Assembly (NCBI RefSeq): GCF_014203895.1
Contig: NZ_JACHJY010000006.1
Coordinates: 186,001-250,000, forward strand
Origin: Streptomyces nymphaeiformis
GTDB taxonomy: Bacteria; Actinomycetota; Actinomycetes; Streptomycetales; Streptomycetaceae
DNA: 64,000 nt
Reading direction: 5' to 3'
Positions 1-7,000 of this stretch are shown here, in pieces. Position 1 is the stretch's first letter. Each line of letters starts with the position of its first letter. The translations under genes and the position numbers were made by a program. The notes below the pieces were generated by a model. The model was given only the letters and a program-made list of their open reading frames with translations. It made no database searches and had not been told where the DNA came from.

Positions 1-469
1 GGGCGTCTGGACGACCCTCGTCGGCTACCAGGGCGGCTACACGCCGAATCCGGCGTACGAGGAGGTCTGCTCCGGCCTGACCGGGCACACCGAGGTCGTC
101 CGCGTCGTCTTCGACCCGTCGAAGGTCTCGTACGAGACGCTCCTGAAGCTCTTCTGGGAGTCCCACGACCCCACGCAGGGCTTCCGCCAGGGCAACGACG
201 TCGGCACCCAGTACCGCTCGGCGATCTACACCCACTCCCCCGCCCAGGCGGACCGGGCCGAGGCCTCCCGCGAGGCCTACCAGAAGGTCCTGACGGGCTC
301 CGGCTACGGCGAGATCACCACCCACGTGCTCCCGGCCGACGAGACCCGCCCCTTCTACCCGGCGGAGGCCTACCACCAGCAGTACCTGGACAAGAACCCG
401 GCGGGCTACTGCGGCATCGGCGGCACGGGCCTGTCCTGCCCGATCGGCGTCGCGAAGGCCGAGGGCTGA
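1..469 (+). CDS. msrA: Peptide-methionine (S)-S-oxide reductase MsrA, 3' part
   Basis: Open from the first base in frame 2 to a TGA at 467-469; the N-terminus with the catalytic GCFW motif lies outside the window. The visible 155 residues contain the family blocks GYQGGYTPNPAYEEVCSG, HTEVVRVVFDP, LLKLFWESHDPTQ, GNDVGTQYRSAIY and AYHQQYLDKNP. MsrA reduces methionine-S-sulfoxide in oxidised proteins in the cytoplasm. The late cysteine (GLSCPIG) fits a resolving cysteine. The last 24 bases before the final two codons are repeated exactly at 4501-4524, so this gene's 3' end looks like a former insertion target. Confidence 0.95.
   Translation, partial: GVWTTLVGYQGGYTPNPAYEEVCSGLTGHTEVVRVVFDPSKVSYETLLKLFWESHDPTQGFRQGNDVGTQYRSAIYTHSPAQADRAEASREAYQKVLTGSGYGEITTHVLPADETRPFYPAEAYHQQYLDKNPAGYCGIGGTGLSCPIGVAKAEG
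440..463 (+). repeat. Direct repeat, copy 1 (3' end of msrA; attL/attR-like)
   Basis: These 24 bases, starting CCGATCGGCG and ending AGGCCGAG, encode most of the MsrA tail PIGVAKAE. An identical copy lies at 4501-4524, 4,061 bp away, and ends in its own in-frame TAG. Duplication of a gene's 3' end around foreign DNA is typical of site-specific integration, but no integrase gene lies between the copies. Confidence 0.7.
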
Positions 470-578
470 CCGAAAGCGCCGGCATCGCGTCGTTCCGGCA
501 TCTCAGCGCATAGACGGCCGACTACGACCGCGCACGCCTATGGTGGCGCAGTCCCGTGCCCAATAGGGTCACTCTCCC

Positions 579-602
579 GTGGGCGGGCAGCCGCCCGCCC
601 AC
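579..602 (+). promoter_or_regulatory. Leader hairpin upstream of the caspase-kinase gene
   Basis: A perfect 10-bp stem, GTGGGCGGGC with GCCCGCCCAC, and a 4-base loop ends 24 bases before the preferred ATG (627). It would form in the 5' untranslated mRNA. Its presence also argues against starting translation at the GTG at 579, which lies inside the stem. Confidence 0.45.
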
Positions 603-626
603 GAAGGATCCAGCGGGTGGGAACAC

Positions 627-2861
627 ATGAACAAAGCCGTCATCGTCGGCATCGACACGTATGCCGACGCACCCCTCTTCGGGTGCGTCAACGATGCAAA
701 GGACGTGGCCTCCTGCCTGTCCTTAGGCCAGTACGACTTCGACAGTCTGGTCCTGCTGAACGGCCGTGCCACGCGGGCCAACATCCTCAGGGAACTGAAC
801 CAGATCGCCTACAGCGACGAGCACCACGGGAAGGGGAGCGTTCTCCTTTTCTACTTCGCGGGGCACGGCCAGGTACTCGGCCAGGCGGGGCACCTGGTGA
901 CGCATGACGCAGAGAACTTCGACCCGGGGATCGCGCTGGCCCAACTGGCCCAGCTCATGGAGTCCGCCAGCCTCAAATTCGATCACGTGGTGTCCATCCT
1001 GGACTGCTGTCACTCCGGCTCCGCCTTCACCTGGTCGAACAGCCGCCCGCTCAGCCCCGCCGACGTGGAGCGCGAGGTTCGGGCCGTCAACGAGAGTCGC
1101 TGCGTGCTCGCCGCCTGCCGGCCGGAGGAGGGCGCGCAGGAGGTGAACGGGCGGGGCGTGTTCACCGACATGTTGACGGACGCTCTACTCGGCGCCGCGG
1201 TGAACTGGGATGGCGATGTCACCCTGATGAGCATCTACGAGTACGTCGCCAACGCCATGCCCGAGGAGATCCAGACTCCCGTCTTCAAGGGAGATGTGGC
1301 GGGCACGGTCGTGATCGGTCGTGGTTTCGAGCCACGACAAGGCCGTCAGATCGACAAGAGCGAGCTGAACCAGGTCCTCTCGAAGGCCCAGAACCTGATC
1401 GACCAGTACTACTACCTGCAGCTCGCGGAACTAACCGAACGCACCGTGCGGCTCTCCGGGGGAGCAAAGAGGTGCGCGACCGAACTCGAGCGGGTCGTGG
1501 AATGGTTCGAGGAGACCGAGCACGATCTGCCCGACGTACGCCGCCACCCGGACTGGGACGACCTAACCCGCCGGCTCAGGGAGTTCCGCAAGCACCTGTC
1601 TGAGGTCAGCGTGGGTGAGGAGACCCGGTTCGGCAAGATCATCCGCCATATCGGGCACGGCGGCTACGGGCATGTGTGGGAGGCCGAGAACGAGCAGGGC
1701 GAGCGCTTCGCCGTGAAGCTCTTCCACGGAAATGAGCTCGACGACGCCGTCAAGGTGCAGCGCTTCGGCAACGGGTACCGCAACATGCGCGATCTGCACC
1801 ACCCACGGATCGTGCGTGTGCACAAGATCACCGCCGCGCCCTACGGATTCAGCATGGACTCCATTCAGGGCGACAACATGCGCAAGTTCTACATAGAGCG
1901 GAACGGCAACGCCGAGGCCATCGTGCGCCTCATGATCGACATCTGTGAGACGGTGCAGCACGCCCACGCCCAGAAGGTCCGGCACCGTGACATCAAGCCG
2001 GAGAACATCATCATCTCCTACGGCACGGATGGACACCTGGAGCCCTATCTGACCGACTTCGACCTGGCATACCACGAGACGAACCGCACGATGACAGCCA
2101 ACTTCGGCGTCGGTGGAGTGCTGAGCTACGCCGCTCCCGAGCAGCTGTACGAGCCCAACGCAAAGACAGCCCGCAGCGAGACCGTGGACGTCTTCAGCCT
2201 CGCTCAGCTGATGTTCTTCCTGATCACGGGTCGGGACCCCAACCCGGAGAACTTCACGAAGAACCACGAGACCCTCGCCCACGAACTGTCCAACTGGGTC
2301 GACGACCGCGCATCCGAGCAGCTCCTGGAGCTGTACAAGAGCGCCACGGCAAAGGTACCGGCCGAGCGACCCCAGACAGTGATCGACTTCGTCTCCCCGC
2401 TGCGCTCAGCCGAGGCGATCATCCAGGTCGCCAGCGGTTCCGACGACGTGCCCGAGGAAGACCTCTGCCGCCGCGTCGGCCAGCTCTACGTCGGGATGGG
2501 CAAGTACGAGGCCGGCGACGGGCAGGTACGCATGCCCAGTCAATCGGGCCAGGTGGAGATCGTCGCCCGTGTCAAGTCGCTCGGCGCGGCCAAGACCGCG
2601 GTCGTGGAGATCGAGTGCTCGGTGAACGGGAACATCCCGGTGGGTTCGTTCAAGTCCGGAAAGTCCGCCCGCGAGACGATAAACAACCGCCTCGACAAGA
2701 TGCTGGCGAAGCGGCACGGCCACACCGTCCAGCGTCACCCCGGAAGCAAGGGCGCGTACCAGGTGTTCGTGACGATTCCCGACGTGAAGTTCGACGTCAG
2801 CGGTGTCACTCGCGTGTGCGACATCATCGGCACGACGGTCAGCGGCATCGAAAGCTGGTAA
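627..2861 (+). CDS. Caspase-like (C14) protease / protein kinase fusion protein
   Basis: A 744-residue protein. Residues 1-235 are a caspase/metacaspase-type peptidase domain: beta-strand NKAVIVGID, catalytic His80 in FAGHG and Cys128 in DCCHSG. A helical linker (245-330) follows. Residues 335-590 are a Ser/Thr kinase: glycine loop GHGGYGHVW, Lys364, HRDIKPEN with Asp455, and an APE motif at 503-505. The magnesium motif reads DFD (477-479) instead of DFG. The last 140 residues form an unassigned alpha/beta domain. I chose ATG 627 (preceded by GGTGGGA) over GTG 579, which adds 16 unrelated residues. Residue 33 is a TTA codon, rare in Streptomyces and requiring the bldA tRNA. Inference: a regulated protease that the kinase part may control or sense for; substrates unknown. 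Confidence 0.85.
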   Translation: MNKAVIVGIDTYADAPLFGCVNDAKDVASCLSLGQYDFDSLVLLNGRATRANILRELNQIAYSDEHHGKGSVLLFYFAGHGQVLGQAGHLVTHDAENFDPGIALAQLAQLMESASLKFDHVVSILDCCHSGSAFTWSNSRPLSPADVEREVRAVNESRCVLAACRPEEGAQEVNGRGVFTDMLTDALLGAAVNWDGDVTLMSIYEYVANAMPEEIQTPVFKGDVAGTVVIGRGFEPRQGRQIDKSELNQVLSKAQNLIDQYYYLQLAELTERTVRLSGGAKRCATELERVVEWFEETEHDLPDVRRHPDWDDLTRRLREFRKHLSEVSVGEETRFGKIIRHIGHGGYGHVWEAENEQGERFAVKLFHGNELDDAVKVQRFGNGYRNMRDLHHPRIVRVHKITAAPYGFSMDSIQGDNMRKFYIERNGNAEAIVRLMIDICETVQHAHAQKVRHRDIKPENIIISYGTDGHLEPYLTDFDLAYHETNRTMTANFGVGGVLSYAAPEQLYEPNAKTARSETVDVFSLAQLMFFLITGRDPNPENFTKNHETLAHELSNWVDDRASEQLLELYKSATAKVPAERPQTVIDFVSPLRSAEAIIQVASGSDDVPEEDLCRRVGQLYVGMGKYEAGDGQVRMPSQSGQVEIVARVKSLGAAKTAVVEIECSVNGNIPVGSFKSGKSARETINNRLDKMLAKRHGHTVQRHPGSKGAYQVFVTIPDVKFDVSGVTRVCDIIGTTVSGIESW

Positions 2862-2891
2862 CGCAGGAGTCTTGAGCCGGAGCACGTCCAC

Positions 2892-3332
2892 TCAGGACCG
2901 GCCGCCGCCGCAGGTCGCCATGGAGCACCAGCGGCGGCGGCCCGCCGTCTCCAGGAAGAGCCGGCCGCAGTCGTAGCTCGGGCAGGCGCGGAGGGTGAGG
3001 CGGCGGGGGGCGGCGAGGCCGAGGAACTCCCTTACGTCCACGGCGTGTTCGGTCGGATCGACCGCGTAGCCGTCGTGCCGGGTCTCGACGGTGACGCCGT
3101 ACGGCTTGAGCGCGGCCCACAGGCGGCCGACGTACGTGTGGAGGGTGGCGCGGGCGGTCTCGGGCGGGGCGCCGCTGCTCCACAGGAGGCCGGCGAGCCG
3201 TTCGGTGGGGACGGGCCGGCCCGCCTCCAGCAGGAGGATCGCGAGCAGGCACCGCTCCTGACGACGATTGCCGATCCGCACGCGGCGCCCTTCGTGACGG
3301 GCCTCGAAGGGCCCGAGAAGGGCGAAGTCCAT
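2892..3332 (-). CDS. SARP-type winged-helix protein with C-terminal CGNR-like zinc finger
   Basis: 146 residues. Residues 1-100 match the OmpR-like DNA-binding domain at the front of SARP/AfsR regulators (MDFALLGPFEARHEG, RRQERCLLAILLLEAG, TLHTYVGRLWAAL). A bacterial transcriptional activation domain does not follow. Instead residues 112-146 resemble a CGNR zinc finger: Cys117, Cys122, LFLETAGRRRWCSM, Cys136, Cys141. The usual Asn-Arg after the last Cys-Gly is replaced and the protein stops five residues later. ATG 3332 starts exactly at the domain, so I dropped the 47-residue upstream extension. Likely a small DNA-binding regulator or the remnant of a larger one; target unknown. It faces the caspase-kinase gene. 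Confidence 0.7.
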   Translation of the reverse strand: MDFALLGPFEARHEGRRVRIGNRRQERCLLAILLLEAGRPVPTERLAGLLWSSGAPPETARATLHTYVGRLWAALKPYGVTVETRHDGYAVDPTEHAVDVREFLGLAAPRRLTLRACPSYDCGRLFLETAGRRRWCSMATCGGGRS

Positions 3333-3506
3333 GGTGCCGGTCACCCTATGGGCGCTGCAGGCGCGCCCGACAGTCGCAAGACGCAGTCGCGAGCCGACTC
3401 TCCGCCAGATCTGGCCACGTCGAGTAAAGCTCTGACCGCAGAGCGTATCGGTAGCGGTACGTTCCCCGGGCATAGACCGTTCGTCACACCTCTCGAGAGG
3501 AACGAC

Positions 3507-3884
3507 ATGCGTCGCACCCTGATGTCCGCTCTGACCGCGTGTTTCGCCGCGGCCCTCACCCTCGGAGGCCCCGCCGCCGGCGGCGCCTCCGCCTTACCCT
3601 CGGGCACGGCCGCCTGCCCGAGCGGTTACCTGTGCGTGTGGGACCAGATCAACTACCAGGGCAACATGTACAAGTTCTCCGGCTCGAACTCCTCCTGGGC
3701 CGCCTGGGCGATCAACAACCACGACTCGTCCTGGTACAACCACGGCACCTCGGGCCTGAACGCCTGCGTCTGGCAGTACGAGGGCTACTTGGGCAGCGTC
3801 AAGGTCATCCGGGCCGGCACGTCCTCCCCGAGCGACTCGGGTCACGCCCACCTCGGCAGCTCCAACAGCTGGGGCAACTGCTAG
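3507..3884 (+). CDS. Secreted peptidase inhibitor family I36-like protein
   Basis: 125 residues with a Sec signal peptide (MRRTLMSALTACFAAALTL, cleavage near GASA). The mature part is a short cysteine-containing domain rich in Trp, Tyr, Asn and Gly (CPSGYLCVWDQINYQGNMYKF), the pattern of the I36/beta-gamma-crystallin-like small secreted proteins (SMI-type protease inhibitors) common in Streptomyces. GAGAGG precedes the ATG. Residue 30, at the signal cleavage region, is a TTA codon, so translation should need bldA. An extracellular role is likely; protease inhibition is inferred from family only. Confidence 0.75.
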   Translation: MRRTLMSALTACFAAALTLGGPAAGGASALPSGTAACPSGYLCVWDQINYQGNMYKFSGSNSSWAAWAINNHDSSWYNHGTSGLNACVWQYEGYLGSVKVIRAGTSSPSDSGHAHLGSSNSWGNC

Positions 3885-3976
3885 CCGAGCCGACGCCCGG
3901 CGGTGGTCAGGATGTGGTCAGAGGGCGAGGGGAAGGTCAGGGCGTTCGCGTTCGCCCCACCCTTCGAGGAGTCCTC

Positions 3977-4429
3977 ATGAAGCGTCACCTTCTGCTGTCG
4001 CTGACCGCCGTCGGCACACTGCTCGTCACCGCCGCACCCGCCTCCGCGAACGGGGCCGGCAGCGGCTGGGAGCCCGCCCCCTCCGCTTCCTGGGCCTATC
4101 CGACCGGTGCGCGCTGCGACTTCACCGTGCAGGGTTCGCCCGTCGTCGACGAGGTCGTGCGGCGGACGCCGGCCGTGTACGAGGACGGGACGAAGGTCGT
4201 CGAGTACAAGGGCGATCTGGTGGTCCGCGTCGTCAACTCCTCGACCGGCGCCTCGTACGACGCCGACGCGAGCGGTCGGGCGATCGTCGAGGTCCGGCCG
4301 GACCGCTCGCAGGCCTGGTACGTGGTCGGGCCGATCCTCACGGGTTTCGGCGAGGGCGGCGGGAACGTGCCACGCGGCCTGTACACGGTCGACGGCGCCT
4401 ACACCCTGGAGGTCTCCGCCACCGGGTAG
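3977..4429 (+). CDS. Secreted hypothetical protein, probably truncated by an in-frame TAG
   Basis: 150 residues beginning with a signal peptide (MKRHLLLSLTAVGTLLVTA, cleavage after ASA) and preceded by GAGGAG. The mature part is beta-rich with no family I recognise. The stop is TAG at 4427-4429. In the same frame, 18 further sense codons run to TGA 4484-4486 and read like a natural ending (KTLDLLHGTTVPLCDKVA). The visible protein has one cysteine (in GARCDF); the extension supplies a second, which could pair with it in an exported protein. A nonsense mutation is therefore likely, though readthrough or a natural end cannot be excluded. Confidence 0.65.
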   Translation: MKRHLLLSLTAVGTLLVTAAPASANGAGSGWEPAPSASWAYPTGARCDFTVQGSPVVDEVVRRTPAVYEDGTKVVEYKGDLVVRVVNSSTGASYDADASGRAIVEVRPDRSQAWYVVGPILTGFGEGGGNVPRGLYTVDGAYTLEVSATG

Positions 4430-4500
4430 AAGACGCTGGACCTGCTGCACGGCACGACAGTCCCGCTCTGCGACAAGGTGGCGTGACGCGCGTGACTTGT

Positions 4501-4524
4501 CCGATCGGCGTCGCGAAGGCCGAG
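4501..4524 (+). repeat. Direct repeat, copy 2 (duplicate of the msrA 3' end)
   Basis: Identical over 24 bases to 440-463. With flanking bases it encodes TCPIGVAKAE followed by TAG, a miniature MsrA tail with no msrA body in front. It marks the right edge of a 4.06-kb segment and lies about 65 bases from the end of the chaperone operon. Confidence 0.7.
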
Positions 4525-4554
4525 TAGGACGCCATAGGCAGCCGGGCCGCCTTC

Positions 4555-4589
4555 CCGTCGGGTCCGATCTCATCGATCGGACCCGACGG
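4555..4589. terminator. Bidirectional terminator hairpin
   Basis: A perfect 14-bp stem (CCGTCGGGTCCGAT with its complement) and a 7-base loop, one base beyond the stop of the minus-strand coiled-coil gene ending at 4591. It also faces the right edge of the island. Confidence 0.8.
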
Positions 4590-4590
4590 T

Positions 4591-5265
4591 TCAGGAAGCC
4601 GATGTCCGCACGCGCTGCCGAGAGTAGGTCGTACCCCCGGCCACGTATGCCGGCGCCACCACGAACTCCACCGGGTCCGACTCGTCACACCTCGCCCACG
4701 CCTGCTGGCGGCTCTCGTCCAGCGGAGCACCCGGAATGTGATCGAACTCCCAGAATCCTCTGGTCTTCATGCGAACCGACTCGGCCACGATCCCTCGCGC
4801 CTGTGTCACCAGCCTCTGGACGGTCTGAGCCAGCTCGTGGTCCGCCCTGACCCCCAGGATGCGACGGACGCGCCGCTCGCTGACATCGGCCCGTCCGAAC
4901 AGTTCGCTGCACAGCCCCGCCACCATACGAGCCGTCCTGTCGGGCGGGATGTCACCGTGCTTCTCCTTCACGGCCTTCCGGGCGACGCCGTAGAGGCTCT
5001 GCTCCACGAAATTGACATAGCGGTCTGCCAGGGTCCGGTGCGACTCGGCCTCCTCCGTGTCGAGGTCGGTCCGGAAAGCCGTCCAGCTCGCCACCACGAG
5101 ATCGAGGCGCGCTTCCAACCCGGCTACGGTCTGGCGCAGTTCCTCGACCTCCGCCTGCACGGAGCCGATGTACGCACGGAGTTCCGTCGTATCTCCGACC
5201 ACCGAGTCCAGCATCGCTTCGAGCCGGCTGAACCGCCCGTCCGGCCCTCGTGTCTCCTCGTGCAC
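4591..5265 (-). CDS. Coiled-coil protein, third gene of the HSPA12-type chaperone operon
   Basis: 224 residues from a GTG start with a clear AGGGGGAA ribosome site. Residues 10-65 are strongly heptad-like (LEAMLDSVVGDTTELRAYIG, ELRQTVAGLEARLDLV). The rest is mixed charged helix (residues 75-165) with a short C-terminal tail; no signal peptide or membrane segment. I recognise no family. Only 12 bases separate it from the Hsp70 gene upstream, so the two are co-transcribed. Inference: a cytoplasmic partner, adaptor or co-chaperone of the Hsp70-like ATPase. Confidence 0.8.
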   Translation of the reverse strand: MHEETRGPDGRFSRLEAMLDSVVGDTTELRAYIGSVQAEVEELRQTVAGLEARLDLVVASWTAFRTDLDTEEAESHRTLADRYVNFVEQSLYGVARKAVKEKHGDIPPDRTARMVAGLCSELFGRADVSERRVRRILGVRADHELAQTVQRLVTQARGIVAESVRMKTRGFWEFDHIPGAPLDESRQQAWARCDESDPVEFVVAPAYVAGGTTYSRQRVRTSAS

Positions 5266-5277
5266 GATTCCCCCTGC

Positions 5278-6996
5278 TCAGCTCAGCGGCTCGAAGTCCA
5301 GAACCGCCTCGACCTTCTCACCCGACTCCTGCAGGACGGCGGTGACCTGGATCTCCGTCTCGCCGAACTGCAGGGACACCTGAACCTTCCGCCGACTGAG
5401 CGGCAGGTGCATGACCGATGACAGGTCCACTCGGAGACTGCCGATCTTCTGGGACCCCTTGTCCGTGACGTACTGGGGATACCCCTCACGAGCTGCGTAA
5501 ACAACCAACGACATGGCGTCCTGATCCGGCCAGATCGGCCATTGACCACGGGTCACCCAATTCCCCACAGGAATCGATTCACCACCACGCACGTACACGG
5601 AGAACCGATTTCGGCACAGCGGGTAATCGGGGCCCTCGTATCTGTATTCCTCAGGATCGACGCCCGGCCGGAATCGAGTGGTTGAGGCGATCCCGTAGGT
5701 CATCCGCGCCCGCCTGGCCCGGATCTGCGGGCTGCATGCGTAGTGGACCGCACCGAAGAGAACCGCCGCCTGCGGGTCGGGCGGGACGAGCAAGTCGGCC
5801 CGCCCTTCGAGGTGCTGCTGCAGCCTTTGCCGAAGGTAAGGCGAGTTGCCGAAGCCACCGACCAGGACCACGAGCTCTTTGCCCGGCGCGTTTCTGCGCT
5901 GACTCCGCATCTCGCCGAGCTGCTTGTCCACGAGGGACAAAATTCCTGGGACAACCTCCTCGAAGAGCTCTTGCGCCTCCTTTGCAGTGATGACGATCTC
6001 ATCGGTGACACCATCTTGCAGCTCCGCGAGCGACTTCCGCGACTCCTCATCCAGGCAACGGTCGATGCTCACCGGAATCGAAATGATGATCTCGTCGTCA
6101 TGCTCGGCTGAAAAGTGAAGCTTCGCTTCCTCCCATTTTTCGATGATCCCCAGCAGGGCGGCCGGCTGCTGATCATTGATGCGGTCGATCGCATCGTAGG
6201 AGCCGAAGCGCGGAACGAGCACCTTCTCCAGAAAGGCCTGATTCACATATTCCGAACCGAATTTCCCGCCGCACTCCCGCCCGATCTCCTCGAGCTTGTT
6301 ACCGGACACGGCACGGTACGCGGTGATGTCGACCGTTCCACCACCGCAGTCGGCGACCAGAAAACGGGACCCCACCGACATGAGGCTCGGCCTCTTCCCG
6401 GTGAACTGAGCCGTACGGGCGCCCGATACCCTGGCATGGTGGGCCGCTACTTCAGGCTCGTAGGCGAGCAGTAGTCGTTTCGGGTCGTCCGGCAGTCCCG
6501 CGGCGACCGCCGCCTCCCTCATCAGCTGCTTCTCGTAGTCTCCCCAGATGGCGGGAACGGTGAGACACCACCGGATCTCCTCCTCGGTGAAGCCGCTCGC
6601 GGCGACCTCCTCGACGGCCAGGCGGAAGATCTGCTTCAGATAGAGGGTGACGAGGTTCTTCGCCTCATCGGCGGAGAGGGACGTCGCGGTCAGTTCGCCG
6701 ACTTCCATGCCCTCGGTCGACGCGGGCGCGAGAGACATCTTGAACGCCTTCAAATACCGGACGTCAGGGCCGGCGGAGCGCGAGTTGAAGCGGCGACGCG
6801 CTTCGTACCCCCAGGCGAGCACGTCACCCTCGCTGTCGAGAAGAAGCGCCGTGAGGTTCTTCGCGGTGGGGGCGGGCTGATCCTTCCAGCGCATGTACGG
6901 ATGAACCTGCCGCTTGTCGTCATCGATCAGAGCCCATGCGTAGCCCGTGCCATGAGTACCGAAGTCGATGGCCACAGCCACCTTCTGCTTCTTCAC
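5278..6996 (-). CDS. Hsp70-family ATPase, HSPA12-like
   Basis: 572 residues from GTG 6996, four bases after the upstream stop; longer in-frame starts would run into the neighbour. The actin-like ATPase signatures are intact: phosphate-1 VAIDFGTHGTGYAWA (7-21), phosphate-2 FLVADCGGGTVDITAY (212-227), adenosine motif LVVLVGGFGNSPYL (375-388). The spelling is that of HSPA12 proteins rather than DnaK. The C-terminal 150 residues are beta-rich and lack the DnaK helical lid. No DnaJ or GrpE gene is nearby; two coiled-coil proteins take those places. Role inferred: ATP-dependent clamp or scaffold in a stress or defence system. Confidence 0.85.
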   Translation of the reverse strand: MKKQKVAVAIDFGTHGTGYAWALIDDDKRQVHPYMRWKDQPAPTAKNLTALLLDSEGDVLAWGYEARRRFNSRSAGPDVRYLKAFKMSLAPASTEGMEVGELTATSLSADEAKNLVTLYLKQIFRLAVEEVAASGFTEEEIRWCLTVPAIWGDYEKQLMREAAVAAGLPDDPKRLLLAYEPEVAAHHARVSGARTAQFTGKRPSLMSVGSRFLVADCGGGTVDITAYRAVSGNKLEEIGRECGGKFGSEYVNQAFLEKVLVPRFGSYDAIDRINDQQPAALLGIIEKWEEAKLHFSAEHDDEIIISIPVSIDRCLDEESRKSLAELQDGVTDEIVITAKEAQELFEEVVPGILSLVDKQLGEMRSQRRNAPGKELVVLVGGFGNSPYLRQRLQQHLEGRADLLVPPDPQAAVLFGAVHYACSPQIRARRARMTYGIASTTRFRPGVDPEEYRYEGPDYPLCRNRFSVYVRGGESIPVGNWVTRGQWPIWPDQDAMSLVVYAAREGYPQYVTDKGSQKIGSLRVDLSSVMHLPLSRRKVQVSLQFGETEIQVTAVLQESGEKVEAVLDFEPLS

Positions 6997-7000
6997 AGTG

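Noticed and set aside
481..570. CAGCGCATAG near 506 as another copy of the nucleoside palindrome
   Set aside because: Three mismatches and no nucleoside gene beside it.
579..626. 16-residue extension of the caspase-kinase from the GTG at 579
   Set aside because: It lies in a 10-bp hairpin, and the domain begins directly at ATG 627, which has GGTGGGA upstream.
3333..3473. 47-residue extension of the SARP/CGNR protein
   Set aside because: Not similar to SARP fronts, which begin at the ALLGPFE strand; ATG 3332 fits.
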